A DNA stretch of 64,000 bases from JAUIIK01 sp963745675 (GTDB taxonomy: Bacteria > Chloroflexota > Chloroflexia > Thermomicrobiales > CFX8): NCBI GenBank assembly GCA_963745675.1, contig CAVUYM010000023.1:124001-188000 (forward strand), in the 5' to 3' direction. Under the pieces are notes generated by a model that saw nothing but the letters and a program-made list of their open reading frames with translations, was not told the DNA's origin and ran no database searches. A program made the translations under genes and the position numbers. Numbering within the stretch: position 1 is the stretch's first letter; each line of letters opens with the position of its first letter. Shown piece by piece: positions 8,234-16,797 of the stretch.

Positions 8234-10309
8234 ATGGTTGACATTATTAGCCGCTATCTCCAGAACCGTCGGGGTATTCAAGCGACCTCAATCTACCGCT
8301 TGGCTGTCGCCGTCGCGAACGGAAACTTGAGCTGGCAGGCTGCTCTCAATGAGGCTCGCACGCAGCGGGTCGTTGCTGATCTTGCCGACGGCGACCTGAT
8401 CGAACTCGATCGCCATGCTCAATTCGAAGCCCAGCGCAATCTTGAATTTGGCTTGCTGCTATCACGCCTGACAGTTGCCGCGGCACGCGCAAAGTCGTTT
8501 GAAAAGGTATATGTCGACCTGTCGCTGAATCTCGTTGAGATGCTTCAGCGTGCCGGGCTGGACGAGGAACGCGACTACTACCTGCGGCAAGCGTTGCAGT
8601 CCGCCCGACGGGTCTCCTATCAATCGGGGTATCGGAGCGTCCTCAACCGCATGGCGCGGTACGCCTCGATGGAACACAACGATCTGGAGGCGCGCCAGTA
8701 CCTCGCCGATCAGTTGACCGTCGGGCGTGAAGAATCGGACACGGCGCAAGATGTCGAAACGGCGATTCTCCTGGCGGATATGGCACTTCGCGACGACCAA
8801 CGCGCTGTTGCGCACGATCTCTACCAGCGGGCGGCTCGATCAGCGCGTCGCCTTGGACTCTATTCGCTCGTGGTCGAAGCGCTTCTACGTCAAGTTTCGA
8901 TCGTTCTGGAGAATGGAGACAGCGAAGGGGCACTTCGTATTCTCCGGCAGGCGGAGGAGGTGTCGGATCGCACGGTAGACGCTCGGCTCAGAGCCCGCGT
9001 CGCGGTGCGCCATGGTGAATTGCAGCTCGACGCTTCCGAATATCATCCGGCAGCAACGAACTTTGAACTGGCTTTGCGCTTTGCCAGGGAGGACCAGGAT
9101 CTCGCTCTCGAAGCGCGTTCTCTCGGTGGGCTCGCGCGTTCCAGAGCCCGGCTTGGAGATTCAGATGGAGCAGTTCAACATTTCCGAGATTTGATCCAAC
9201 TGGAGACCTCTGTGGGTAATACCACTGAGGCGATACGTTCACAACTCGAACTGGCTGAGATTCTGATTGACAACCGGCAGTTCGACGAGGCATTGAAGGC
9301 GCTTGCGGAAGTGCGCGATGCTGGAGCGCGCATGCGCGACGATAAGATGTCGATTCGTGTCCACGGTTTGCTCGGAACGCTCATGGTGGTCAAGGGCCAA
9401 GCGGACGCGGCGCTGGAAGCGTTTGAGATCGCGGTAACGACGAGCCGTGAGATAGATGACCCGGCAAGCGAGGTGTACTGGCTCCTGGGCGCGGCCGAAG
9501 CTGTGCTCAGATTTCGGCGCTCGTCCGATGCTCGCAACATGATCGATCGTGCCGCCCGCCTGAGCCGCTCGCTCGATAATCCTATGTACAAGGCTCAGGT
9601 TGCCGGATTACTGGGGCAGGTTGCGCTCATCGAGGGCCGTCCTCAGGAGGCTTCGAGATCCTTTAGTGAAGCAACAGAAATAGCTCTGGAAAACGGGCGG
9701 CCGCAACTCGGAGCGCACTACCTCCCGATTCTTGCGCGCCTGGCGCTCGATCGGGATGAGTCTGACGAAGCGCTCCAATATATGATGCGCGCCCTCAATA
9801 TCGCGGCTGAATTCAATGACGCCCAGCAGCTCTGCATGCTCAACATCCAGACGGGCAGAATCCACCGGCAAATTGATGATCCGGAACACGCAGTGCCCTA
9901 TTTCACCGAGGCAACGCGACTCGCAGAACAATCGCAGGATTTACGCTTGCGCTACAGAGCGCTTCTTGGCCTGGCTGAAACGCTTGACGACGCGGGTGAC
10001 TACGACGGCGCTGCCGAGAATTATCGCAGGGCTCTGGATGTTAGCCGGCAGCTCGGGAACGAACGGGCTGTTGCTAGATTACATTTCAATCTCGGCGCAT
10101 TGCTCGTGGACATTCAACGCGATGACGAAGCCAGAGCCCATCTGAGCCGGGCGCTGCACATTGCAGAAGAACTCGAAGAGCTCGCGCTGGCAGACCGGGC
10201 CGCTGCGCTTATCGCAAGTATCGCGCCGCCGGGTTTTCCAGTTGACGAATTCAACGACGATCTGCCACTCAACGAAGCGCCTGCGCCACCGCGAAATGCT
10301 CAGGACTAG
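8234..10309 (+). CDS. Large TPR-repeat protein
   Basis: Soluble protein of 691 residues built almost entirely of tetratricopeptide-like helical pairs. Typical A/G/Y/A spacing recurs, for example GDSDGAVQHFRDLIQLE near residue 310, GDYDGAAENYRRALDVSRQL near 590 and DDEARAHLSRALHIAEEL near 630. There is no signal peptide, enzymatic domain or DNA-binding motif. The first 60 residues lack clear repeats. It probably acts as an assembly scaffold or as the sensor part of a regulatory complex. It lies 48 bases after the ammonia-lyase gene and upstream of a membrane-anchored propeller-like protein. Confidence 0.82.
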   Translation: MVDIISRYLQNRRGIQATSIYRLAVAVANGNLSWQAALNEARTQRVVADLADGDLIELDRHAQFEAQRNLEFGLLLSRLTVAAARAKSFEKVYVDLSLNLVEMLQRAGLDEERDYYLRQALQSARRVSYQSGYRSVLNRMARYASMEHNDLEARQYLADQLTVGREESDTAQDVETAILLADMALRDDQRAVAHDLYQRAARSARRLGLYSLVVEALLRQVSIVLENGDSEGALRILRQAEEVSDRTVDARLRARVAVRHGELQLDASEYHPAATNFELALRFAREDQDLALEARSLGGLARSRARLGDSDGAVQHFRDLIQLETSVGNTTEAIRSQLELAEILIDNRQFDEALKALAEVRDAGARMRDDKMSIRVHGLLGTLMVVKGQADAALEAFEIAVTTSREIDDPASEVYWLLGAAEAVLRFRRSSDARNMIDRAARLSRSLDNPMYKAQVAGLLGQVALIEGRPQEASRSFSEATEIALENGRPQLGAHYLPILARLALDRDESDEALQYMMRALNIAAEFNDAQQLCMLNIQTGRIHRQIDDPEHAVPYFTEATRLAEQSQDLRLRYRALLGLAETLDDAGDYDGAAENYRRALDVSRQLGNERAVARLHFNLGALLVDIQRDDEARAHLSRALHIAEELEELALADRAAALIASIAPPGFPVDEFNDDLPLNEAPAPPRNAQD

Positions 10310-10557
10310 CAGCAGCTGGGTATGGCTGGAACGTGAGCTAGATTTCGTAGCTAGACCTTGACGGGAACTTGCGTCGGTTGCAGACTGAATAGTACGGACG
10401 CTGTGTCCATATCCTGGGGGATGTTGAGCGACATAACGAAAACACGCTACATGGCAAATGGCGAAAAGCTGATCAAATCTGCTATAGCATTGAACTGAGA
10501 TGGTCGTAGAGGTGCGCACTGCCTAACCTGCAATTACTGCTTGGATTCGTCCTGACG

Positions 10558-11852
10558 TTGACGGCTGCAGTCGTCGGTGTCTGGCACGTCGCAAGTCGTG
10601 ATCACCCTTTGCATGGCCCGAGGGATGATGGCACGCTGGGTCTTCCGCATCTTCAGCGCTTCTCCGACGCCCAATCAAAGCGTCGTTTCGGCTGGGTGCG
10701 GGAATCGTTGCCGTTGCTCGATGTCGGCCGCATCATGGTAGGGCTGGTCGGTATCTCCGTTGTCGTTGGGCTCGCTGCCGGAGGCCTGTTCCTCTGGCGG
10801 CATGTTACTGACTCGCCCGCTGAAGAAGCAGCCTCAAGCCTGGGAGAGGTCGTCACACTTCACGCCCGGGCTAACGCCTCCTCCGATCTTTCTACCCGAT
10901 ATCAATTACTCGTCGATGCGGAAAGCGCTGCACAGTCGGCTATAGAATCTAGCTCCGTCTGCACAGGCCGATGCGATCTCTTCCGAATTACAGTCCGTGC
11001 AACAGGATCTTGACCGACTGACTCGCATGGTGCGTCTGGATTCCATACAGCCAGTTGGCTCCGTGCCCGAATCAGCCAGCGCGTCACTTCCGATCCTGTT
11101 TAGCGGTAATGGCGGAACATATCTGCTGGCTGACGCACTCTACGAAGTACAGGTTGCGACGGATACTCTCGTCGAGCTCCTACAACCCGGTGAAACCGTC
11201 GCCGGTGCTGTTGTCGGTCCGCTTCTCGGCGGCGCATGGCGCGGAGACGGCCCGATCGTCTTCGATTCTGAGCGTGCATATACCTTCGATCCAGTGCGTG
11301 GCGAGTGGGATTGGGAGGTGCTTGGATCTCTCGAAGGTGCGCCAGTCGCCAGCGATGTCGTCGCGGCCGGGGTATTTGATCTGAATCTCTACATCATCGA
11401 AGGTGCAACCGGAAAGATCCTGAAGTTCAACGGCGGGGATTACGAATCTGCGCCTGAGGATTGGACTCAAGGGCTGGGGACCGACGAGTTGATGCGCGCG
11501 ACCGATATTCTGATCGATGGAAACATCTTCGTCCTGCTCCCGGAAGGAGCTATTCTGAAGTTCTTCCTGAACAACCTGGAAGCGCTCGATTCAACCTCAG
11601 ATCGAGCCTGCGTTCGATTCAGCCAGCGCGCTTGTTGTCGTTGGAAATGGCTATTACATGGCAAATGCGAGCGATGGACGTATTGCTCACATCTCAGAAG
11701 ATGGAACGCTGATTCAACAGTTCAGACCCCGTGATCCTGACATGGAAGTTGGCAACTTGAAAGACATCGTCCTCGACGAAAGTACAGGCATCGCCCTTCT
11801 ACTTACGGACGATGCCCTGTATACAACCCGTCTTGTTGCAGGCCAGGAATAG
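10558..11852 (+). CDS. Membrane-anchored extracytoplasmic protein, probable beta-propeller (frame breaks)
   Basis: Three frames join into one protein. The N-terminal part (10558 to about 10950) holds two hydrophobic helices, the second being IMVGLVGISVVVGLAAGGLF. The frame then changes; SAQADAISSELQSVQQDLDR gives a short coiled coil. About 11020-11595 encodes repeated short beta motifs such as RAYTFDPVRGEWDWEVLG and NLYIIEGATGKILKFNGGDY. A second shift near 11600 leads to YYMANASDGRIAHISEDGTL and the stop at 11852. The repeats resemble propeller blades facing the outside. The true start may lie upstream near 10500. I do not recognise a named family. Confidence 0.6.
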
Positions 11853-11880
11853 GTTTCAGCCGAGGCAACCCACTATTGCG

Positions 11881-12126
11881 TTAGCGCGACTGGAAATACT
11901 CGGCGTTGCTTGCGAGGAATTTCGACCACTGTTCGGGCAGGTCATCCTCGAAAAAGATTGCTTCGACCGGGCAAACCTCGGCGCAAACTCCGCAATCGAT
12001 GCATTCATCAGGATCGATGAAATACTGATTCTGACTTGGATCCGTATGAATACAGTCAACCGGGCAAACCTCAACGCAAGACTGATCACTCACTGAAATA
12101 CATGGTTCAGCGATGACATAGGTCAC
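11881..12126 (-). CDS. fdxA: 7Fe-type ferredoxin
   Basis: Low-potential electron carrier of 81 residues. The first motif CISVSDQSCVEVCPVDC lacks the second Cys of a canonical 4Fe motif (Val instead), as expected where three cysteines hold a [3Fe-4S] cluster. The second motif CIDCGVCAEVCP is a full [4Fe-4S] site. This matches the FdxA/Azotobacter FdI arrangement, including the acidic tail after AIFFEDDLPEQW. The start is GTG at 12126 with GGGAG about nine bases upstream. Redox partner unknown. The flanking 12127-12280 stretch shows no further gene. Confidence 0.92.
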   Translation of the reverse strand: MTYVIAEPCISVSDQSCVEVCPVDCIHTDPSQNQYFIDPDECIDCGVCAEVCPVEAIFFEDDLPEQWSKFLASNAEYFQSR

Positions 12127-12280
12127 CGGTGGTCGCTCCCCTCTGGAGGAATGTTCTTTATCAATTCGTGCTAGCCCAACATGGCTGGCCAGCGTACCTA
12201 TTCATCCATTGAGTATACATATCCGGATTGATCATATATCAATGGCAGATGAGAAATTGACATCGGGCTCGTGGTCTGCT

Positions 12281-13960
12281 CTAACCCCAGCCGCGTACTT
12301 CCTCCGAAGCGCTCCAGATGCGCTCCAGCACATGATATGCATTGTCTTCGTCAAGCAGCACTGGTCGATGCTCCTCAACAATGAGCACGGGCTTTAGATC
12401 GACGCCTGTGACCTTGGAGCCTTCGAACCAGACATCGGCGATCGTGCCCTCGGTCGTTTCCCTTGACCATGCCTGATCGAAGACGAAATTCCCGAGCGAA
12501 TAGATGATCGGCCGCCCCTGATACGTTTCTACGGCCTGTACCCAGTGGGGATGGCTCCCGATCACAATCGACGCCCCGGCCTCAATCGCGACGTGTGCGA
12601 AATGCCGCTGCTGGTCCGTAGGCAATGCGACGTATTCGATACCCCAGTGGAAGAACGGCACGACGATATGACCGTCGGCCGCTGCCTGGGCGATATCTTC
12701 CCGGACGTAGTCCTCGATCAAGGGCGAGGTGCCCAGCGAATCCGCCGTTGCACCGTCATAGCTGTCGCTGATGCCGTTGTAACCCAGGAATGCGAAGGTG
12801 AGGTCGCCTACGGTGGAAATCGACCGGTCTACGGGCATCCTCGAGCGTCTGACCCATGCCGAAGTGTTTGATACCGGCAGCATCCAGAGTCCTAGACGTG
12901 TCATCCATACCGATCGGACCGAAATCAAAGGAATGGTTGTTGCGCGCGAGACAACACATCGATATCAGCCAGTTTCAGCCCTGAGACCGTGATCGTGCCC
13001 GTCTTGAATCTAAACGTTTGCGGGTCGAGCCGCTCCGGTTGTTCGAAATTATCGGACAGACGTGCATTCGAGATCGCCGATCGTGAGATCCGCCTTTTGC
13101 AGCTCATCTGCGATCGAACGGAAACGATGCCGCGAAATCATTGCGCGCTTCGAGTGCCTTCTGGACGTAGCGTCCAAAGATGATATCGCCGACGAACGTG
13201 AGTCTTGGCGGGCTGGGAGCGGGGCAATAGCGTTTCCGGCGCGATCTCTTCCGGGACGCCATACATCTGCAGCAGCAACGGATTCGGTGCGCCGCGACCG
13301 CGCAGAATATCGATTCCGTTCACTTTCAGCGTCCGGAAGCGGTGGTCGACCTCCCGCGTTGGGATGATGCCGATACCGCCTCGATCTCCCCAGAGCGCTT
13401 CCGCCATCTCATCGATGCTTTGAACCTGGACATCTCCGCCATAGGGATCGATGGGGATCGCGGTGTCCGGCAACGTATAGCGGCGAACAGGGCTGCTTAC
13501 CGGGATCTCCCAACTCGCGCCAGTTGTCGATCTGCAAGTTCCAGACCGCGACGAGATCCTGGTAGGAGATCTCGCGGACCTGAAGTTTGCGCGAGACGAC
13601 GGCTGCGAATGGAATATGAATTTCCCGTGGCAGGGACGGGTGAAATGCAGGGGCAGGGCGGCCGAAGGAACCGGCTGGGTTGAGCGCAGCAGGATTCGCG
13701 CTGGATTCGCCATTCGTTGAGGCGGCTCCAATGGCAGTCGGAGCGGACGGCGCAAGGGGCGTCGCGGTCGGTGATGAATCGGCGGGCGAATCCGATGAAG
13801 AGGATTCGCCTGCCGTCCCGGTAACTGTTGCTGTTTCCTTCTGATCTGATTCCGGACGTAAGGGTCCGCTACAGCTTGCTGCTAGCGCCGAAACGAATCC
13901 TAGAAGTCCGGCGAGCGTTGCCCGTCGCGTTAGCCTTCGGTGGAAATCGAAGATCGTCAA
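12281..13960 (-). CDS. CapA-family lipoprotein with N-terminal solute-binding-like region (several frame breaks)
   Basis: Reconstructed from at least five frame segments. A TTG start near 13960 opens a lipoprotein signal (ATLAGLLGFVSALAASC, lipobox LAASC) followed by a Ser/Thr/Pro-rich linker. A region from about 13660 to 13210 (HIPFAAVVSRKLQVREISYQ, then ALWGDRGGIGIIPTREVD) resembles a PstS-like periplasmic binding domain. The rest is the CapA metallophosphatase-like domain, with NNHSFDFGPIGMDDT near 12950, VVPFFHWGIEY near 12640 and IVIGSHPHWVQAVE near 12550. CapA proteins act in poly-gamma-glutamate or other cell-envelope processes; the exact role is not known here. The breaks look like indels, not decay, because all conserved motifs survive. 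Confidence 0.75.
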
Positions 13961-14031
13961 CGTGTTGCCAATCTGTCGTCGATGGCTCTTTGAATAGCCT
14001 CGTCCGTTCAGTAACGCCTGTCTAGTGCATT

Positions 14032-15093
14032 CTATGCGCTCATGTATCCGTCGGCCATCAGCATCTCTGCATTCAGGATTGACGCACCAGCTGCGCCTCG
14101 GATCGTGTTGTGACCCAGTACGGCCATACGAATGTCGAGCAAGTTGCATTCTCTCACCCGGCCGACGATCGACGCCATACCGTTTGATACATCGCGATCG
14201 AGTGCCGGTTGCGGCCGGTCATCCTGATCCATGACGATAATCGGTTGTGGCGGAGCCGAAGGCAGACCAAGCTCTTGCGGTCGGCTACGGAATGCCCGAA
14301 GCACTTCGATGACATCCGACGGCGAGGCCGAGTCCCGTAGCCCCAGGTTGACCGTTTCGAGATGTCCGTGGCGCACGGGCACACGGTTGCACTGGGCACT
14401 GATACCAATGTTCGCATAGTTGAATGCGCCGCCATCGAAGTCGCCCAGCAGTTTGCGCGTTTCGCTCTCGATCTTTTCTTCTTCGCCACCGATATAGGGG
14501 ACGACGTTGTCGATGAGGTCCAGCGAAGGAACGCCGGGGTAGCCTGCACCAGAACTCGCCTGGAGCGTCGTCACAAAACAACGTTCGATGCCAAATGCGT
14601 CCCAAATCGGCTTCAGCGCCAATACCAGGTGGATCGTTGAACAGTTGGGATTCGTAACGATGAAGCCGTTTGAAAAGCCGCGTTCTTTACGCTGCAGTTC
14701 GATGGCTTTGGCATGCTGCCAGTTCACCTCAGGGATCATCAATGGCACATCGTCCGCCATGCGGTTGTCACGCGCGTTTGAGAAGACGTAGTGACCGTCC
14801 GATGCAAGGCGCAGCTCGGTTTCGCGAGCGATTCCGCCGGGCAGCGAACAGAAGACAACAGGGCTTTCTACGGGCTGTTCAGGGTGCTTGACGGTGAGGT
14901 CGGCGGCTTCTTGGGACGGGCCGGCACTGACTCTCCAATCGCATGCTTCGCGATAGGTGCGACCGGCGCTGCGTTCGCTACCGAATACCTCGGCCAGCTG
15001 CAGGCTAGGATGGTTCTCGAGTAATTCGACATAACGCTGCCCGACGCTACCTGTCGCGCCGAGTACTGCGACATTCATCTTCTTGTTTGCCAC
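14032..15093 (-). CDS. asd: Aspartate-semialdehyde dehydrogenase
   Basis: Reduces aspartyl-4-phosphate to aspartate 4-semialdehyde with NADPH, at the branch point to lysine, threonine, methionine and isoleucine. NVAVLGATGSVGQRYVELL is the nucleotide-binding start, TNPNCSTIHL carries the catalytic Cys, and VPVRHGH the active-site His. Features such as the SSGAGYPGVPSLDL loop fit the archaeal/fungal-type subfamily. GTG at 15093 is chosen because GGAGGA lies five bases upstream; an in-frame ATG follows five codons later. The mRNA leader holds a Thr-rich peptide and an intrinsic terminator (separate entries), pointing to attenuation by threonine supply. The gene is divergent from hom. Confidence 0.94.
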   Translation of the reverse strand: MANKKMNVAVLGATGSVGQRYVELLENHPSLQLAEVFGSERSAGRTYREACDWRVSAGPSQEAADLTVKHPEQPVESPVVFCSLPGGIARETELRLASDGHYVFSNARDNRMADDVPLMIPEVNWQHAKAIELQRKERGFSNGFIVTNPNCSTIHLVLALKPIWDAFGIERCFVTTLQASSGAGYPGVPSLDLIDNVVPYIGGEEEKIESETRKLLGDFDGGAFNYANIGISAQCNRVPVRHGHLETVNLGLRDSASPSDVIEVLRAFRSRPQELGLPSAPPQPIIVMDQDDRPQPALDRDVSNGMASIVGRVRECNLLDIRMAVLGHNTIRGAAGASILNAEMLMADGYMSA

Positions 15094-15116
15094 GTTCGTC
15101 CTCCGTATTCCAGACA

Positions 15117-15144
15117 ACAAAAAAACAGGAGCAACTTGCTCCTG
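15117..15144 (-). terminator. Attenuator terminator in the asd leader
   Basis: Read on the minus strand, CAGGAGCA and TGCTCCTG form a perfect stem with a tiny loop and are followed by seven T residues. The element ends about 24 bases before the asd GTG, so it must control asd and cannot end an upstream gene. Confidence 0.85.
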
Positions 15145-15209
15145 CCGGTCCGCTGCGTTGGTGACGGGGTCTGCGCCTAGGCCGACCTACACCACGCCGA
15201 ACCGGCGGG
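15141..15209 (-). promoter_or_regulatory. Candidate antiterminator pairing in the asd leader
   Basis: On the minus strand, CCCGCCGGTTCG (15209-15198, leader codons 16-19) can pair with CGGACCGGCAGG (15152-15141). Eleven of twelve positions match, counting one G-U pair. The second segment covers the first four bases of the terminator stem, so the two structures compete. A ribosome stalled on the Thr codons just upstream would leave this pairing possible. Pairing was found by eye with no folding energy computed. Confidence 0.45.
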
Positions 15210-15254
15210 GGTAGTAGTCGTAGTAATTGTCGCAAAACCGTAGATCGCCAACAT
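15177..15254 (-). CDS. Thr-rich leader peptide of asd
   Basis: Open reading frame of 25 codons in the asd leader with ATG at 15254 and TAG at 15177. Its peptide starts MLAIYGFATITTTTTP: six Thr codons and one Ile codon lie within codons 9-15. This is the layout of classical amino-acid attenuator leaders such as thrL of enterobacteria, where Thr and Ile codons sense charged tRNA levels. It lies between a plausible promoter (15320-15348) and the intrinsic terminator. The Shine-Dalgarno match is weak (GAAAGCGAAG before ATG). The peptide is presumably not functional in itself. There is no other reason for such a Thr run in front of a threonine-pathway gene. Confidence 0.78.
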   Translation of the reverse strand: MLAIYGFATITTTTTPAGSAWCRSA

Positions 15255-15319
15255 CTTCGCTTTCGTGCATTGCTCCGCGTCAATCGTTTAGACTGCGGGG
15301 CGGCATCAAGATCCCGTCG

Positions 15320-15348
15320 AAGATATCAGGGCGATGCCCAATGGTCAA
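15320..15348 (-). promoter_or_regulatory. Probable sigma-70 promoter for the asd leader
   Basis: TTGACC (15348-15343) and TATCTT (15325-15320) on the minus strand are separated by 17 bases. Transcription would begin near 15313, about 60 bases before the Thr-rich leader ORF. The hom start lies 34 bases behind the -35 box on the other strand. Confidence 0.55.
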
Positions 15349-15381
15349 GCGATAACGCGATGAGTATGTGGGGGTAGAGGC

Positions 15382-16377
15382 GTGGCGCGGATAGTCAATG
15401 TAGCTGTACTTGGTATAGGGAACATCGGTGGAGAGGTGGCGCGGCGACTGGCAAGTGGCGCATCCGCCTCTGAATCAACCGGAATTCAACTCAACCTGGT
15501 GGCCGCTATGGATCGCGGTCCGGAACAGGCTCTTGCGGCAGGAATCGAGCCCGCGCTGGTTTCGTCCGATGGCTTCGGCGTCGTCGATCGCGAAGATGTT
15601 GACATCGTCGTTGAAACGCTGGGCGGGGCACAACCGGCGGCGGAGCTCATGATCCGCGCTCTGGCCCAGGGCAAGCATGTTGTGACGGCGAATAAAGAAG
15701 CACTGGCGAAGAATTTGCCGGCCATTCTGGCAGCTGCACGCGACGGAGATGCCGCCATCCTGTTTGAAGCCAGTATTGGTGGTGGAATTCCGCTCGTCGT
15801 GAGTCTCCGACAGATTCTGACCAACAATCGTGTAGTGAGTGTCAGGGGCATCCTCAACGGTACGACGAACTACATCCTGCATCGCATGGAGGATGAGGGC
15901 TGCGACTATGCGACCGCGCTTCAAGGCGCACAGGAACTGGGCTACGCCGAACCGGATCCGACGGCGGATGTTGAGGGTTTTGACGCCGCCAACAAGATCG
16001 CAATACTCGGCTCGATGATAGCCGGCGCTTATTTCCATCCCGACCAGGTCGAGACTACCGGAATAAGCGGCGTCAGCCTCGCCGATTTCGAGGAAGCGCG
16101 TTCGAGAAACGGAACGATCCGCCTGATCGCCTCGGCGCAACTCGGCGAGGATGGTGGCTTGCGGCTCCAGGTCGAGCCGACATTCGTTTCCAATGACGAT
16201 CTTTTTTCCCGGGTGGTACGAAACTTCAATGCGGTTGAGATCGTGGGCGATCGCGTTGGTCCGGTCTGGCTGCACGGTCAGGGTGCGGGACCAGACCCGA
16301 CGGCGAGCGCGATTCTCTCGGACGTCATTGAAGCCGCAGTTGCTGGCAGCGCTGCGACTCCAAATCTCCGTCTGTAG
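15382..16377 (+). CDS. hom: Homoserine dehydrogenase (short form without ACT domain)
   Basis: Reduces aspartate semialdehyde to homoserine. The protein has 331 residues: VAVLGIGNIGGEV is the nucleotide-binding loop, TANKEALAKN follows near residue 105, GGGIPLVVSLRQIL near 135, and GILNGTTNYILHRMEDEG near 155. The ELGYAEPDPTADVEGFDAAN substrate-domain signature is intact. The C-terminal ACT regulatory domain of longer enzymes is missing, so threonine feedback at the protein level is not expected. That fits control at the asd leader instead. GTG at 15382 is the start. It faces asd across a shared 127-base region holding the asd promoter. Confidence 0.93.
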   Translation: MARIVNVAVLGIGNIGGEVARRLASGASASESTGIQLNLVAAMDRGPEQALAAGIEPALVSSDGFGVVDREDVDIVVETLGGAQPAAELMIRALAQGKHVVTANKEALAKNLPAILAAARDGDAAILFEASIGGGIPLVVSLRQILTNNRVVSVRGILNGTTNYILHRMEDEGCDYATALQGAQELGYAEPDPTADVEGFDAANKIAILGSMIAGAYFHPDQVETTGISGVSLADFEEARSRNGTIRLIASAQLGEDGGLRLQVEPTFVSNDDLFSRVVRNFNAVEIVGDRVGPVWLHGQGAGPDPTASAILSDVIEAAVAGSAATPNLRL

Positions 16378-16396
16378 TTGCCGTCGCGAGACCGAC

Positions 16397-16423
16397 GAAT
16401 CAGACACTTGAAGTGCCTGATTC
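16397..16423. terminator. Hairpin between convergent hom and ybaB
   Basis: GAATCAGACACTT and AAGTGCCTGATTC form a 13-bp stem with one mismatch and a single-base loop. There is no clear T tract on either side, so it may act as a weak bidirectional terminator or an mRNA 3'-end stabiliser. Confidence 0.5.
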
Positions 16424-16442
16424 GCGGATCGCGGAGTGTAGT

Positions 16443-16754
16443 TTAGGTGAGGCCGGGGATATTCAAACCGCCCAGGCCCAGGTTGCCGAGCTTGCTGGCG
16501 GTCAGTTCTTCGGCCTTTGTTCCAGCGTCCTGCAACGCGGCCAAGATCAGATCCTCGAGCATCTCAACATCGTCGGGATCGACGACATCGGGCGAGATCT
16601 TGACGGACTGAATGTCCCGCGAACCATTCATCACAACCGTGACCATGCCGCCGCCGGCGCTGCCTTCGATCACTTCCGAGGCAAGCTCTTCCTGGGCCGA
16701 TTGCATCTGTTGGGCCGCTTTTTGAGCCTGCTGCATCAAGCGATTCATATCCAA
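16443..16754 (-). CDS. ybaB: YbaB/EbfC nucleoid-associated protein
   Basis: DNA-binding protein of 103 residues of the YbaB/EbfC family. The N-terminal helix MNRLMQQAQKAAQQMQSAQE and the central SAGGGMVTVVMNGSRDIQSV strand region followed by VEMLEDLILAAL are typical. A Gly/Leu-rich tail ends the protein. Family members are usually encoded between dnaX and recR; here the gene instead follows recN by 43 bases at the end of a long leftward run. Confidence 0.93.
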   Translation of the reverse strand: MDMNRLMQQAQKAAQQMQSAQEELASEVIEGSAGGGMVTVVMNGSRDIQSVKISPDVVDPDDVEMLEDLILAALQDAGTKAEELTASKLGNLGLGGLNIPGLT

Positions 16755-16797
16755 GACTATGTTCCAATCGATTGAGTTCGTATTTCGATTGAGTATA

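Noticed and set aside
15200..15285. Minus-strand short ORF with Tyr pairs (NYYDYY) in the asd leader
   Set aside because: It overlaps the Thr-rich ORF in another frame. Tyr has no link to asd, while Thr and Ile do, and only the Thr frame places its control codons just before the competing structures.
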